Below are positions 44,177 through 56,599 of a DNA stretch of 64,000 nucleotides, piece after piece. The stretch comes from Litsea cubeba (Eukaryota; Streptophyta; Magnoliopsida; Laurales; Lauraceae), in the NCBI GenBank assembly GCA_012931725.1, contig CM022946.1, positions 47,862,114 to 47,926,113 on the forward strand, given 5' to 3'. Each line of letters begins with the position of its first letter. Position 1 is the first letter of the stretch. The translations under genes and the position numbers were made by a program. The notes below the pieces were generated by a model. That model was not told the origin of the DNA. It saw only the letters and a list, made by a program, of their open reading frames with translations, and did no database searches.

Positions 44177-45339
44177 TGAATAGGGTGATCTACACTTAAT
44201 GACTAATTATGACCAATTTTAATTTCTTTACAATTAACTAGTCACATGTGATGATTAACATACAATATGCGGAAGCTTAAACAAAACAATCACCACAACA
44301 TAAAGATTTATAGTGGTTCGGCCTCAATGCCTACATCCACTACCGGCTAGTGACTCAACACCCCACCGGATTTCCATTATGTATGCTTTCCAAGGCTAAG
44401 CAATAACCTTACAATGTTGTTTTTCAAGGCTTAACAACAACCTATACAATATGCTTTTCTAGGCTAAGCAAGAACCTTTACACTATGCTTTTCAATGGCT
44501 AAGCAATAACCTTACAAACAAAGATTTCTCTAAAGAAAGTTTTTTTACAAAACACTCTAAGAGATTACAATTTAAGCTCAATTAATTTTCCTCTAGAATA
44601 GGCGGATATGAAAGCATAAAACTCACTTACACAACACTCAAAGAAATGCAAAGATGTATGCTTATGATGTGTGTGTGTGAAAACTTCAATCAAGTTTAAA
44701 ATTAAGGCTCAATCAATATATGCTCAAATCATTTTAAAGTTTATGCACATAAAGATATGATTGAAGTGATATGCAAATCACATGTACAAATTACAAACTT
44801 GTAGATAATATGAAAATCAAAAGATTCACAAGTTGTATGAAATTAATTAAGCCTAAACATGTGATGCATGTGCAATATTGTTTTCAAAAACAAATGTGTT
44901 AAACTAAAGTTCAAATGAATGAAAACAACAATGATGATTCAAACAAGTTAAAGAAACATGTTATCAAACATATCAAAGGTTTTAACAAAACATGTTTTAT
45001 AAAGTTTTAAAAAAAAAACTAGGTTTGAATCAAAGGTGAAGAATCCAATGACTTAAATCAAAGATTAAAGAAGTAGAGGATTCAACACATCATAGTTTAT
45101 ATGCTAAAAATCGTTTACCAATAATTTAGACAAAGCATAAAACATATGATTAATAAAAGGTAAGGCTTACTTGGTGGTTTAACTTCATTAATCCAAGCTT
45201 TAGCTTTCCTAATTGACCATTAGCCTTCCTTAGCTCCTCCCCTTTCTTTGGCCTCAAAGCTCTTCAAGAATGGCTTAAAAATCATCAACTTTTGCCAAAG
45301 GAAAGAGCTTTCTTTTATAGAAAAATGCTGCCAACAGCT

Positions 45340-45575
45340 ACCTGTCGGTCGACTGACAGGTAGGTGTCGGTCGACCGACACCTCAACGGTCAAGCCCAAA
45401 TGATCATAAAATTTACCGTTGTACATCTGTCGGTTGACCGACATGAACCGACACCTGAACCGACAAAGAATTTCTGAAAATTGTAGCTCTCTGGAAATGG
45501 AACCGATAGAGGTCTCGGTTTGCCTTGGTTCCACTGTCGGTTGACCGACAGCTTGACGTCGGTTGACCGACAGCC
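45340..45575. repeat. GGTCGACC/GGTTGACC palindrome cluster in the SIRE-like LTR
   Basis: CTGTCGGTCGACTGACAG, TGTCGGTCGACCGACA and several TGTCGGTTGACCGACA palindromes occur within 235 bases. Each can form a perfect 16-18-base hairpin or cruciform. Confidence 0.75.
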
Positions 45576-46223
45576 TTAGACAAAAAATCCCAACATTACA
45601 TATTTTAAAGTATTTTCTTGAGGGGATTTTTGGGCCATTAAACCAAGCTTGGAAACATGATTTTAAATCATCTAAGTTCTTTTAAAATCATGAAACATTC
45701 GCCAAATATAATTCGAAACATTGAAACAAAGGCTAGCTTGATTTGTAAAAATTCTTTTCAAAAACAAATGCATCCAAGATTTAAATCCAAAACATGCACA
45801 AACTATAAGATCTGCAATAGTTAAAACAATGCATGTATAAATCCCGATTTCAAGATATTTAACTCAATGCATGTGTGAAAATTCATGAGATGCTAAAATG
45901 ATAATGCATCCATCAAATTGCAATACACAAAATCCCTAAGAATCTCCCCCTTTGCAATTTGATGGCAAACCTTTTATATGTTGGTAAACTTTGCTCAACA
46001 CTAAATTTTCACACGGTCTTCAGCTCCACCTTGGCTGGACAATCCTTGAAATCTTCTTGGATGCTTCTTCACTTTAGCTTGGGCTCCAGTTTCATTCTTC
46101 ATTCTTCTTGATGCTTGGAGCTTGATCAATCTTCAAGCTTTCTCTTCATCTTTCTTTCTTTAGACCAAGCATCTTCTTTAGCTTCCAAGCTTTCTTCATT
46201 TCATTTCTCCCCCTATGACCATG

Positions 46224-47993
46224 CTGTTGGGATTGGTGTATGCCCTAAAGCCCACTAGCTGCACTCTTATCTTTTGTTATTGGATATTTACTGGTTATAT
46301 AATGGAATGACTCTTTTCTGCTTAAACATGTATATATGTATGGTTGTGTAAGGCCCATTGTTTCTAGTAAATGAATTAGGTGTGTAGTGTCTACACACAG
46401 ATAGGTCTAATTCATGGACGCTGGAAACAACATATTTGTTCATAACTGAGAGATGGATCCGGGCACTTCATCTTGGTATAAGTTATAGTGAGAGACTCTC
46501 CTGTATTCAGGGTGACTTACCCAAGTCATGGGAGGACTTTCCCGGATTTATCTCATTAGTGCATATGCAATGCATTGAACAGGACCATGGTAGGTGTGAT
46601 CTCTAAAATAGTACTATCACTGAGAGAGATCAAGTCACCTCATGCTACTTAGTGACCAGTGCTCTTAATCTTCAGCATTTGTGGATGAACTAACGAAGTC
46701 AAGTTCTTGTGCTTTAATTCACTATGGGTGAGATTCTTTTCATGGGTCAACAGCTCTGTGTTTTGGGTACTCGGACTTGATCAGTTAGGACGTGCAGATG
46801 CGATAAAGAATCTATGCCATCTAATGATGGAATGATCGTCCCCTTAGAATTATCCGATTAATCATCAAAATCTAAGATCTTAGTATATGGATGTTCCATA
46901 TGGATATTGAACTTGTAGGTCGCTCCCTGGATCAAGAGAATGATATCCGGATGATGATTAAGTTAAGGATATGAAGTTCTAAGGTTTAGATGTAATCGAG
47001 AAGGTTGATAGTACATGTGATAACCTGACTCGATTATGGATGTTACATAGAGGGGCATTCAGGTCATTACACCTAGTAGGTCGAAGACAACTGTCATTTT
47101 ATGACGAGCTTAATATTATATATTTGTCACTGGAGTTCAACCATAACTCTTTAGTGGAATGAGTTAAGGTTAAAATGGTCTTTATGTTGTTATGAGTTTA
47201 GCATGGACATTTTGGTCATTTTGGGAGCCAATGGCAAATATGTCTTTTGGTTCCTTCTCTAGTCACTTTCCAAGATTGGCATGGTTTCCTAAAATGTTTA
47301 GATGACATTTGGTTGAATTATTTTAGTGGAAAATTAATTTTGAGTTTAAATTCAAATAGGCCTTTGATTGCATACATGAATTTAATTCTAGATAAATTAT
47401 TTGTTGGCCATTGTGTGCATTAGTATGTGGGACGTCCATAATGGGATTTCCATGGGTAGGGTTTCCAACTTTGAGTAGGTCTCTCTACTTGGAAAGTTGG
47501 ACTCCTCTTTGGATTAGTATTCCCATAAGAAAGTTTCCTTTTTGGATTAGAAACTTAAATTAGTAAGTGTTGTGCAACTAGGATTACTAATTGCTAAAGT
47601 TTGTGGGATGTTCCTTTAGTTTCCTTTTCTAATTGGAGTGTTTCTTAAAGGAAATAAATCTTTCCTTTTAGGACATCTATGAGAATTAGAAGAGATAGCT
47701 TTTTAGGAAAGCAATCCACAAAGTTTCTATAAAAGGAACCATACACACCATTGGACGTCCATCCCTATGCAAGAGAGAGTCCCACACGTCCAGCCCTTTG
47801 GATTCTTTCTTCTTCATTGAAGAAAGTTTAAGGTCTGAGATTTTTCCATAGGAAATAGTTCTCAAATACCTAGATTAAGATCCCACCATCTTAACCATGT
47901 TGGAATTTGAGATGACTTGAGAAGCTTTATAAAGAATTGAAGTGATTAGTAGTATCTCAAGCATTGTTTTGAGTTGGAATTATTGTCAACACA
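46224..47993 (+). mobile_element. Copia-type LTR, probably solo
   Basis: It begins TGTTGGGATTGGTGTATGCC, a typical Copia LTR start, and a plausible end is TGTCAACA at 47993. TCTATAAAAGGAACC (near 47729) would be its TATA box. No TGGTATCAGAGC-type primer site follows and no pol is seen. The 3' limit is uncertain because I could not find a target duplicate. Confidence 0.55.
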
Positions 47994-48309
47994 ATGTCAC
48001 AAGCATGATGTTAATAGGTTGGTGTTGATAGAGCTTAAAAGAAAAATCAGAGTTGAAACAGTTCAGGAATTCAGAATTCCTGAAGCAGAGTGTGCGGTCG
48101 ACCGTGCACCCCATGCGGTCGACCGAGCAAGAGGAACCTGTAGAAAAAGTTTCAGGAAGCTCCCAGTTATTTTCGTGACACAGTGTGTCGTCGGTCGACC
48201 GGGACCCCAGGATGTCGACCGAGCACGACAGGTATCTATTTCCAGACTGTGTATGATGTCGACCGAGCACACCAGGATGTCGACCGAGCACGGGAAGACA
48301 GAGTTGCGC
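47994..48309. repeat. GGTCGACC palindrome cluster beside element C
   Basis: Five or more GGTCGACCG/TCGACCGAGCA motifs lie within 48090-48295, with an inverted GGAATTCAGAATTCC near 48065. The unit differs from the 45.4-kb cluster but uses the same palindrome. Element C is inserted at its right edge; TGCGC (48305-48309) is the candidate target duplicate. Confidence 0.65.
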
Positions 48310-50616
48310 TGATGGACCGCGCTCCAATGCTCGGTTCTACCGAGGTCGGCGGACGTGGGAGTCCGTCGGGTCCGACCCTTTCGTAACCGGGGGGCAAGGG
48401 GCGTGCATCAACATTTCTTTTTTTTGTGGGTGTGCCAGATTTTCTATTTTTACTTGGAATTGCAAGTGGTGATTCGGAGATCAACCTTCGCAAGTAAAAA
48501 GGAAATCAACTTCTTTCAAGTTTTCCATTGCACATATATTTAAGAAAAGAGACATTTTTTTGATTTGCCGTGAAGGCGATTTTTTTTTGGCATTTATAGC
48601 CGATTTTGGCGTTTATAGCCGATTTTTGGCGTTTATAGCCGATTTTGGCGTTTATAGCCGATTTACAATCCTTATCAACAATGAAAGACAAGAATTGTGA
48701 TTTTTGTCTCTTTTAAAAAAATACAAACTACAATGAAAAGCAAGAAAAGGAGGATCTAACTTCTCAGGAGATTGTGGGGGACTCGTTTAGATTGACGGTC
48801 GCAAGCCATATGTGGGTTTCGCCATCATCCATGCAGATGAGAACAGAGGATGCTATTGATTCGCTTGGCTTGGCTATAACCTCGGGTTTTTAGAGGACAA
48901 AGACCAAAGGAAGGTCCTATGTCCAATAAAAAGCCGAGTAGACGGGCTGAAAAGCCATATCTAAGCCATTGGAGGCAGGAGGAGAAGGCAAGGACCTTGG
49001 GGGGGGGGGGTACCCCCCCAGGGACTTTTGTCACCTTGTTGCGGTGGCCGGTGTAGAACTTCCGCAGAGTTTTCTCTCTTTTTCTTTTCTCTGGATTTCT
49101 GACTGCTGTCTGTTGATGTTCGTTGTGTGATGTTTTTCTTCTTGGAGAGCCCTCCTATTTATAGGCTTTTAGGTAGCCTTTAGGTGGGTTTATGGGCTTT
49201 TATTGTCATTAAGCCGCATAATGGGAGGAGTTACAAAATTGAATTGTTTATTTTGTAACTCCTTTTTCTTGGCTTCTGATTGGCCGGAGGAGATTGAGGG
49301 CATTTAATCGCCTTTAATCGCCATGATGGGAGGAGTTTCATGGGTTAAATGCCATGAATCTCTTGACTTGTAACTCCCGAATGCTTGCTTCTGATTGGGC
49401 CGTCCAAAGAAATGGATTAATGACTGTAATAAAGCTAGTCAATTAATCGCATTAAGTGGTCGCCGAGCAGCTGAAGAGTCGCGGGCCGTGCCACGTCTTT
49501 TGAGATTCTTCTGTTGATGATCATCGATGGATCTTCATGTAGATCGACATCAGATGATCATGTAATTTCAGGTGTTTGTTGCCAACAGCGGGTCGGTGCC
49601 ATCTGTCCTGTCGATTTCTCGATCGGTCGGGTGGAAAACACACTTTTTTGGTTGACCGGGTGGCGATCAATACTGTCTTCGATACTCTTGATGATTTACC
49701 CCGTGTTTTGGACGGATGTCAGAGGACTTGGTGTCTCAAAAGCATGAATTTTGGAAAGTACCAGAGGCTGGGCTCCTCGAATCGCGAAAAAACGGCGAAA
49801 ACCGGGGTTTCCGGGGCTTTCCCGGCGACCCCGGGGTCCAAGGTCGCCGGCGACCCTGGCCCAGGGTCGCAGGGGTCTGCGACCCTGGGGGGGTTTTCCC
49901 CCTTTCGTGTCCCGTTTTGCGTCCGTTTTTGCTTTTTTTCTGATTCTTTTTTCTTCTGTACTTTTCCTTGACATTTGACCATTTATTGGCCTGATTTCTT
50001 TGTAGGAAACCTGATGAGAATCCTTGCATTTTATTTTGCAAAGTTTCCAATTTCCTGAGAAAGCCGAAGACTTTGTCGCGCAGAGCTGCCGATTTTCCGT
50101 CAGAAGCTGAAACTGGGTCAAACGATGTCGGAATGACCTGAAATTTGGTGTGAAGCCTCCTGAGCAATAAATAAGACCAACCATAGGCTTTTGTTTGAGT
50201 TTCGAAGCCGTTTGGGGTCCTATCACCTGCAGACTTGCTTTTTGTCGCGATGAAGATGTCGCGGTTTGATGTGTGGTCAACCGATGTCCGATTGACTTGA
50301 AATTTGACAGGGAACCTATTAGAGTCATTTGAAGATGATCCATAGGTTCTGTCTTGGAAACCATGGTCCCGGAGAGCTTTTGTCGCCGAGAGCTCCTTTT
50401 CGGCTGTTGGAGAAGCGAAGTTAGGCCAAATGATTTTGAAATGGCCCGAAACTTCTTGTGTACTCCTCTTTTGGCTGTCTGGAAGAATCTTACAGTTTTT
50501 GTTTGATTCTGACAAGATTTGATTTTTGGAAGCAGCATTGCCTATTTATGGCAGGTTGCGACTTCATGTAGCTCTTTGGATCTTGAAAAGGCAAAGTGAC
50601 ATTTTTGATGTCAACA
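48310..50616 (-). repeat. 3' LTR of element C (2,307 bp)
   Basis: On the minus strand it starts TGTTGACATC at 50616 and ends CATCA at 48310. TATA box at 49163-49156 (minus), GC hairpin near 48993-49022, four CGGCTATAAA units near 48590-48660. It is about 270 bases shorter than the other LTRs because of one internal deletion near 50371-50395. Confidence 0.93.
49156..49163 (-). promoter_or_regulatory. LTR promoter TATA box, element C
   Basis: TATAAATA on the minus strand in the conserved CCTATAAATAGGAGG context. Confidence 0.7.
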
Positions 50617-50627
50617 AATGCCCCCTC
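50617..50627 (-). promoter_or_regulatory. Polypurine tract of element C
   Basis: GAGGGGGCATT on the minus strand, directly before the 3' LTR, identical to that of element A. Confidence 0.85.
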
Positions 50628-50845
50628 GAGGTACAGCGGCGAGTTGCTTAACTTTTGTAGTCGATGTGCCTCGAAGAGATTTTTGAAGGAGAGCCTGTGA
50701 CTTGACCAAGAGTCTTTGAGCAATCTTTTTTTTTTTTTTGGTATTTGTAGCCTTTTGAGCTTCCAGGGGAATTTTATGGTAGTGAAAGGGATCACGTACC
50801 ATCTCGAGGCAAAGTTTTGAAGATGACATCAGGGATGTGGATTTG

Positions 50846-51105
50846 GGTTTTGACCTTGTGACCTAACAGGCTATATATGGCAGGTTAGGGGGTCAGGTTT
50901 GGTTTTGATCGTGTGACCCAACAAGCTGTATGTGGAATGTTGGGGGATCAATTTTGGTTTTGATATTGTGACCTAACAGGCTGTATGTGGCAAGTTAGGG
51001 GATCGGGTTTTGGTTTTTGGTTTTGGTCTTGTGACCTAACAGGCTGTATGTGGCAAGTTAGGGGACCAGGATTTGGTTTGATTTTTGTGGAATGTCAATT
51101 TCAAG
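50846..51105 (-). repeat. 62-bp tandem repeat, element C
   Basis: Four units with CTTGTGACCTAACAGGCTGT on the plus strand, the counterpart of 21855-22105. Confidence 0.8.
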
Positions 51106-51389
51106 ATTTTGGCTCAATTTGGTAGATGAGGCTGGATGGTTTGATTTTTGGAAGCTCATGGGGCTTGGAATTTTCTTTTGTATGGTCCAATCAACTCAAA
51201 AGAGGCATGGAACTATTTTTGTATGCTCTTGGTAAGAGGGATTTCTCTTTGACTAAAAGCCCAAAATTTATTTCTTTTTTTTTTTTTTTTTTTTTTTTGT
51301 GTGCCTAGGTGGTCAAACCTGGCTCATATGGGCTAACCCATGGGACCTTAAGCTTTTGAAATAGCTTAGATCTCATATGGTGTCATTTT

Positions 51390-51700
51390 TGTAAAGAATA
51401 TCCAAAAATATCTCATTTGGATAGAGAATATCTAAGAATATCTTTACTTGGAGAGAATCTCTCATGATCCCTTTATTTTTGGGATAGAATATCTCAAGAT
51501 ATCTTTCTTTTGGGAAAGAATCCGTCATAGATTATATCTTTTAGGAGAAAATCTCTCAAGATCCCTTTATTTTGGGATAGGATATCTCAAGATATCTTTC
51601 TTTTGGGAAAGAATCCGTCATAGATTTCTTTTTGGGAGAAAATCCTTCAAGATATCTTTCTTTTGGGAAAGAATCTTTCTAATCTCTTTCTTTTGGTAAG
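51390..51700 (-). repeat. TATCTTTCTTTTGGGA tandem repeat, element C
   Basis: Seven to eight degenerate units of 35-45 bases, counterpart of 21330-21600, ending just before the antisense promoter. Confidence 0.7.
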
Positions 51701-51757
51701 GTTACTAATTAGTAACACTTACCTCTTTCTTCTTTCCTTCTTTGGTTTGCTCTCCTC

Positions 51758-51764
51758 TATAAAA
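51758..51764 (+). promoter_or_regulatory. TATA box of the antisense gene, element C
   Basis: TATAAAA in CTCTATAAAAGCAAGG, 123 bases before the ATG at 51887, exactly as in element A. Confidence 0.7.
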
Positions 51765-51886
51765 GCAAGGAGAAGGTTGGATCTCTTGCTCTTATTACTT
51801 TCTTTTGCAATAATCTCAAGAGGGCTTCAAGACCAAGAGCTTTTCTTCTTCAAGATCTTCAAGAGTTTTCTTCTTCTTCTCCATCA

Positions 51887-54800
51887 ATGGCTTCAAGTAA
51901 GTTCTTCTTTTTCAAGAAAACTCCATTGTAGGAAAAAAATAAAGTTCTTTCTTTTTTGTTCCTTTCTTTTCTTTTCTTCTTTTTTTTTTCTCTTTTTCAC
52001 GTGTTTGCCTCCTTTTTTTTTTTTTTACACGTTTTTTTTTTTTTTTTTTTTTTTGCTTTCTTTTTTTTTTTTTTTTCATGTTTGTTTTTTTTTTTTTTGT
52101 GTGGGCCGTACGGACAGATCCGTACGGATCTGGCCGTACGGCCACGTGGCCTGTGGGCCACGGCCTGTGGGCCAGCCCTCATTTTTTTTTTCTTTTTCTT
52201 TTTTTTTTCTTTCCCTCCCCTTTTTTTTTGAGAGAGTTTCTTTTCTCTTTTTTTTTTTGTTTTCTTTCCCCTCTTTTTTTTTTTTGGAGAAAGTTTCTTC
52301 TTTTTTTTTCTTTTTGCTCATCATGATAATGCATTTTTTTTTCGCAAATCAAGATGTTCATGCATGCCTTTAATTTGTAAATTAAATTTGTAGCATGATG
52401 TGATAGCATACCTGAAAGTTTTTTGCAAATTTGGGAACTTGGAGCTCGCAGTGATGTTGAGCCCTTCCTGATTTTGCGGAGACTTTTAGGTTTCGAAAGT
52501 TTGGAGTTTCGGAGCTCGCAGCGATGTTGAGCCCATCTTCAAGCTTTCTATTTCTTTCGGGATAGTTCCTTTTCTTCGGAATTGCCCCGTCATCATGTCA
52601 AAATTTCGCCAGATTTTTTTTAGCGATATTCTGTCATTTTGATGTTTGATCTTTTTCTTTTCCATCCTTTTCAGGTGGTTCCTCCAGAGCGAACAAGGGT
52701 AAAGAGCCTGCTACAAGCGTACCTCGTCGATCTTCTAGATCTTCTAATCCGGCCGTTCAGCAGGCTTTCGAGAAGGTCCAGTATGTTGAGAGAAATCTGG
52801 AAGAGTGCGACTCCCTCAACCGAGATGAGATGAGGCAGCGACTGATCACTCTCAAGGGAGAGGAATTCTATAAGATCATGGTAAGCAGTCGTCCATGGCT
52901 GATGGAAGATCAGAGCGTTTTGCCCAAGCCTACCTTCTTCTTTGGTGATGCAGTCCCTGATGACATTACATACCAGAGGAGATGTTTTCAGTTTTCCTTC
53001 ACAGCAGATGGTGAGAAGAAGACTGTTACTACCCGGTCGATGTTTGATCGCACCATCTCGATTCTGAGCCTTGCCCCCACGTGCCCTAAGAGGGAAGATC
53101 CTCCAAGCTGGGTGAGAAGGACAAATGTAATCAAGACCGGGGTTTTTGTTGGCGGTTCTCCTGGATATACGGAGAGGTCGCCTGTTGATATGGACCTGTT
53201 GATGCCATCCAGCGGCTACCAGGGCTCTGATTATCCGTCGGTCGATTTGAGACCGGTGGGCCTTGGTATTTTCAGTGGTGACGGCAACAATTGGATCAAG
53301 CCTTTCCAACTTCGAGGTCGTTTCAATGCTGACTCTGAGTGGAAGTCGTGGACTGATCGCGTCCTGCTGATTGGTGGCGCCGTTTGAAGGAAGCCGGGAT
53401 TTTTGATGCGGTCCGCGCCTTTAGGGAGACCGTGATCTTTTCCGACGAGGCCTTCATGGCTATGCTGGAGTCATTCCTCCCTCAAACCAATACCTTCGTT
53501 GTGACGAATGGTGAGATTGGTTTTTCTTTGAAGGAGTTGAGCGCTATTACTGGATTGCCCATCCTCGGCAAACTCTATGAGGAGTTTATGCCGATTGACA
53601 GCGTCCTCGAGGGGCAGTCTGAGGAGTTCAGGCTTTTATACTTTCAACTCGTCGCCTTCTATGATTTTTTGAAGGAGAAGGGGGGTTCGAAAGTTAGATC
53701 CAGCAGTTGGAAGAGTTTTAGCTCTTCATTAGCAGGGAGCCTTCTGATAGCGTGACCCAGGAAGCCGGAGCTCAGGATCCAAGTTCAAAGAAAATCTTGG
53801 CCATGCAAGAAGAGTTGAGAGATTTCTGTGCAAGTACAAACGCCATATGTCCTGACATTGCACTGCGGAGAGATCTCGCTGTTTACCTCACTTATTTGGC
53901 TTGGTGAGGCTGTTTTTGCTGGAGGAGATGGAACGCACATCAGGCCGCATTGTATTTTCCCGGCTTGTCAGATGGCGTTTGGAGAGCAGGTTGCTTTGGT
54001 GCCAGCTCTTTACTCCTACTTGTGTACCGAACTGCAGGCTGCTGCTTTTTTGGTTCGGCTCGGGCTTCCCATGAATAGGGTATTTTCAGCCCATATCTTT
54101 TATTCGTGGTATGTGTACCACTGTCCTGGCTTCCATCGGCTGGGTGCTGCTCAGGATGATGATCCTCTGATGATTCGACTGGCTAAGGGCAAAGCCGTGT
54201 CCGAATCACTTTTGTTTGCCCGCATGAGGATCCGACGGTTCAGGGACGTCGAGATGGGGCAATCTTCAGTAAAGCTTTCTCCGGAATTGCGGAAGAAGGC
54301 TTTTGATTTTGGTGCCTCCCGAGACTCTACCAGGGCGGGGTCGGGAAGGCATTATTCCTTGACAAATGCAGAGAGAGAGTGGCTTTTTTAGCATACGTGT
54401 CGGCACAATGGTGTACCGCAGACATCTTTTCATCGACATCCAGCCGTATGTACCCTCTCGCTTTGCTTTGCAGCTTGGCTTTTCTCAAGGCGTTGTTGGA
54501 GCGCTTTCAAGCATGGTGGAAGCGCTTTGGAGGCTTACAGGACGGGAGAAATGCATGGGCTTTCTATAGTGCTGAAGACACTACAGCCATGATTTCTTAT
54601 CCTGTGTTGCTGACTTCCCGGACTGCCGGCTTTGCGAAGTGGTTCGCGGAGAGCTTTTCGGCATATCGGGGGCTTTCCAAGAAGGAGCTTGATGTGAAGC
54701 TGGCATCTGAAAGGGCCTTGGAAAGTCGGATGGCATCCGGCGAGAGGAAGTTTGGGCCTTCCTTTCTGGAGAGAAGCACAAGATAGGCTTTCTCGGTGAC

Positions 54801-56573
54801 CAGGGCGTCATCGGTTCTGAAGCTGTTCGAGAAATACCTGACGAGGCTTTGGAGCAGCTAGAACAGGAGGAAGCCGAACTTGGTGCTTGGATGCAGGCGG
54901 CACAGAGGCAAGCTTCCGTGGAGTCTACTGGCAAGAGCAGACCATCCAGTGAGGAGTCGAGTGGCAAACCTGACTCTGACAGCGGGGCAGGTTCCTCTAA
55001 GAAGCGAGCCCGCAGAAGTAAGAGGAGGAGGAGGAGTCATCGCAGCAAGGGGCAGCGTGAGGACTCTCCTAACTTGGAAGTTCCTCTTACTATCAATGAG
55101 GATGTGCCAGTGGATGCTGACGAGCCTCCAGAGAAGAGAAGCCGAGAAGAAGAGACCGTCGGTGAAGGTATGATTCTTCCTTTTTTCTCTTTCCATTTCT
55201 TTTCATGGGATTTTTTCCATGTTATGATTCTTGTTTCTGCTTTTCTTCTTCTTTTTTTAGCAGAGGAAGACTTGGTGATGCCGGAGGTCCCAACCGATGA
55301 GGTGGTGATGGATCCTGTTGAGGCACCTGAAGAAGAAACCGAGGGACTCTGGAGTAAATCCAGAATCTCCAATTGGTATGACTTCTTTTGCTCTCTGTTT
55401 TTTTTTGTTTGTGACTTGGCTTGCTAACACACATTTTTTTTTGTTGCCAGCTGACTTGCCACAGGGTTCTGATGACTTTGAACCATCGATGGACGCAAAT
55501 GTTGATGATGCTTTCGATGAGTTCATGGAGGAAGAGAGTGTTCCGCCAGTCGTCGAAGAAGGTATTTTGTAGTTATAACTCTGATAATGATTTTCAAACA
55601 GGGTCATATTCATACCTTTTTGTGTTTCCTTTGCAGGTTTTGAAGTGCAGAGGAGGATCCGTCGCTTCCAGAGCAAGAGATGCCAGAGGTTGATCCAGAG
55701 GTAGAGATTCCTGGGACCAGCTCTGACAATATTGAGGAGATTCCTCGCGCTGAGATTCCTTCCGAGCAGGAGCAGCTTCAACTGGAAAGAGTTCTTTTTG
55801 TTACTCTTTCAACAGATGATGACATGAGCAGCCGACAACGGAGTTGGGCGAATCTTCAGCTGGGCCATCTCTTCTTTTTGCGAAGAAAGGTGGTGGTGCG
55901 AGTTCTGAGCTCTTGGATTGAGACTGTCTTTTCTGGGCACTTGGAAGTCGGATTTGGCAATGATCCCGCATGTGCAGGAGATTCTCAGTGATGCTGAAGA
56001 GGCTGGTCTGGATGTCACAGGTGCCAGGGCGATCGTTGATAGGATCATTGCACTGGGTGACAAGTGGTTTGAGACCGTGAGTTTGGCTGAATGACCAGTT
56101 CTTCAAGGAGATGTTCCTGGACCCTGCTGATAAGGCTAGTCTGACCTGGATGAGGCTACAGAAAGCAGGAAGGTGGCAGTCCGAAAGAGGAACTTAGAAG
56201 AGATAGCCATCATCAGGCTGACACATGACCTCAACATCCTTGACAGGGAGGTCGATGAGGCCAGGCAACGCCTTGAGCATTTGCAGGCACAAGTTGCTGC
56301 CAAGTGGACTGCCATAATAGAGGCTCGCGACAGGGAGAGTGCCCTGATTCACCAGGTTGCAGATGCCGAACGGGTTTCTCAAAAGGAAGTCTGATGAGGA
56401 TGAACAATGGCAAACTGCTCGAGGCAAGCTTCCTGGTGTGAGAGAAGGGGTACAGCCCACTCCAGCATCTCATGGCAAGTTTCTGAAGAAGCGTGCCTTG
56501 GAATCCTTGACGGCTGAGGCTAAAAGTTTGCTTGGGGAGCTGAACTCTTTGGCTGGAGACTATTTTTGATTGA
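51887..56573 (+). pseudogene. Antisense five-exon gene inside element C (plant-mobile-domain-like protein)
   Basis: This is the counterpart of 16515-21139. Inferred coding exons are 51887-51896 (ATGGCTTCAA, donor GTAAGT), 52675-55167, 55261-55375, 55451-55561 and 55637-56573; acceptors TTTTCAG, TTTTTTAG, TTGCCAG and TTTGCAG precede exons 2-5. The junction A|GT restores a serine codon and leads into SSRANKGKEP, so the splice model is in phase. Motifs are TNTFVVTNGEIGFSLKELSA, KKRARRSKRRRR and the C-terminal coiled coil. Breaks include a lost T near 53384, an extra T near 53886, an extra A near 55337 and several in exon 5. Function unknown; plant mobile domain is the best guess. Confidence 0.8.
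51897..52674 (+). other. Intron 1 of the antisense gene, element C
   Basis: GTAAGT to TTTTCAG, 778 bases. It is T-rich with long homopolymers, a GC island with CCGTACGG and CCACGTGGCC (about 52105-52180) and two GAGCTCGCAGYGATGTTGAGCCC units (about 52440-52545). Open frames through the T-rich part are artefacts. Confidence 0.75.
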
Positions 56574-56599
56574 GCTCCTGTATACAGAAACTATCCTTC

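Larger units (their letters stand above)
44140..46222 (-). mobile_element. 3' end of a SIRE/Maximus-like Copia element (minus strand)
   Basis: On the minus strand a post-pol segment starts GGTCATAGGGGGAGAAATGA, runs through AAG-rich sequence to TTTGCCATCAAATTGCAAAG and GGGGGAGATT (polypurine tract, about 45950), and continues as an LTR of about 1.8 kb. The LTR holds GCCGAACCACTATAAATCTT and ends CACCCTATTCACCCCCC...CTCTAGGGTT near 44140. These phrases match my memory of SIRE-type Copia LTRs. No pol domain remains. Confidence 0.65.

Noticed and set aside
47974..48327. Frames of about 110 codons on both strands
   Set aside because: They arise from GGTCGACC palindromes, which are open on both strands.
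51956..52409. Phe- or Lys-rich open frames
   Set aside because: Low-complexity T/C or A/G tracts in intron 1 of the antisense gene of element C.
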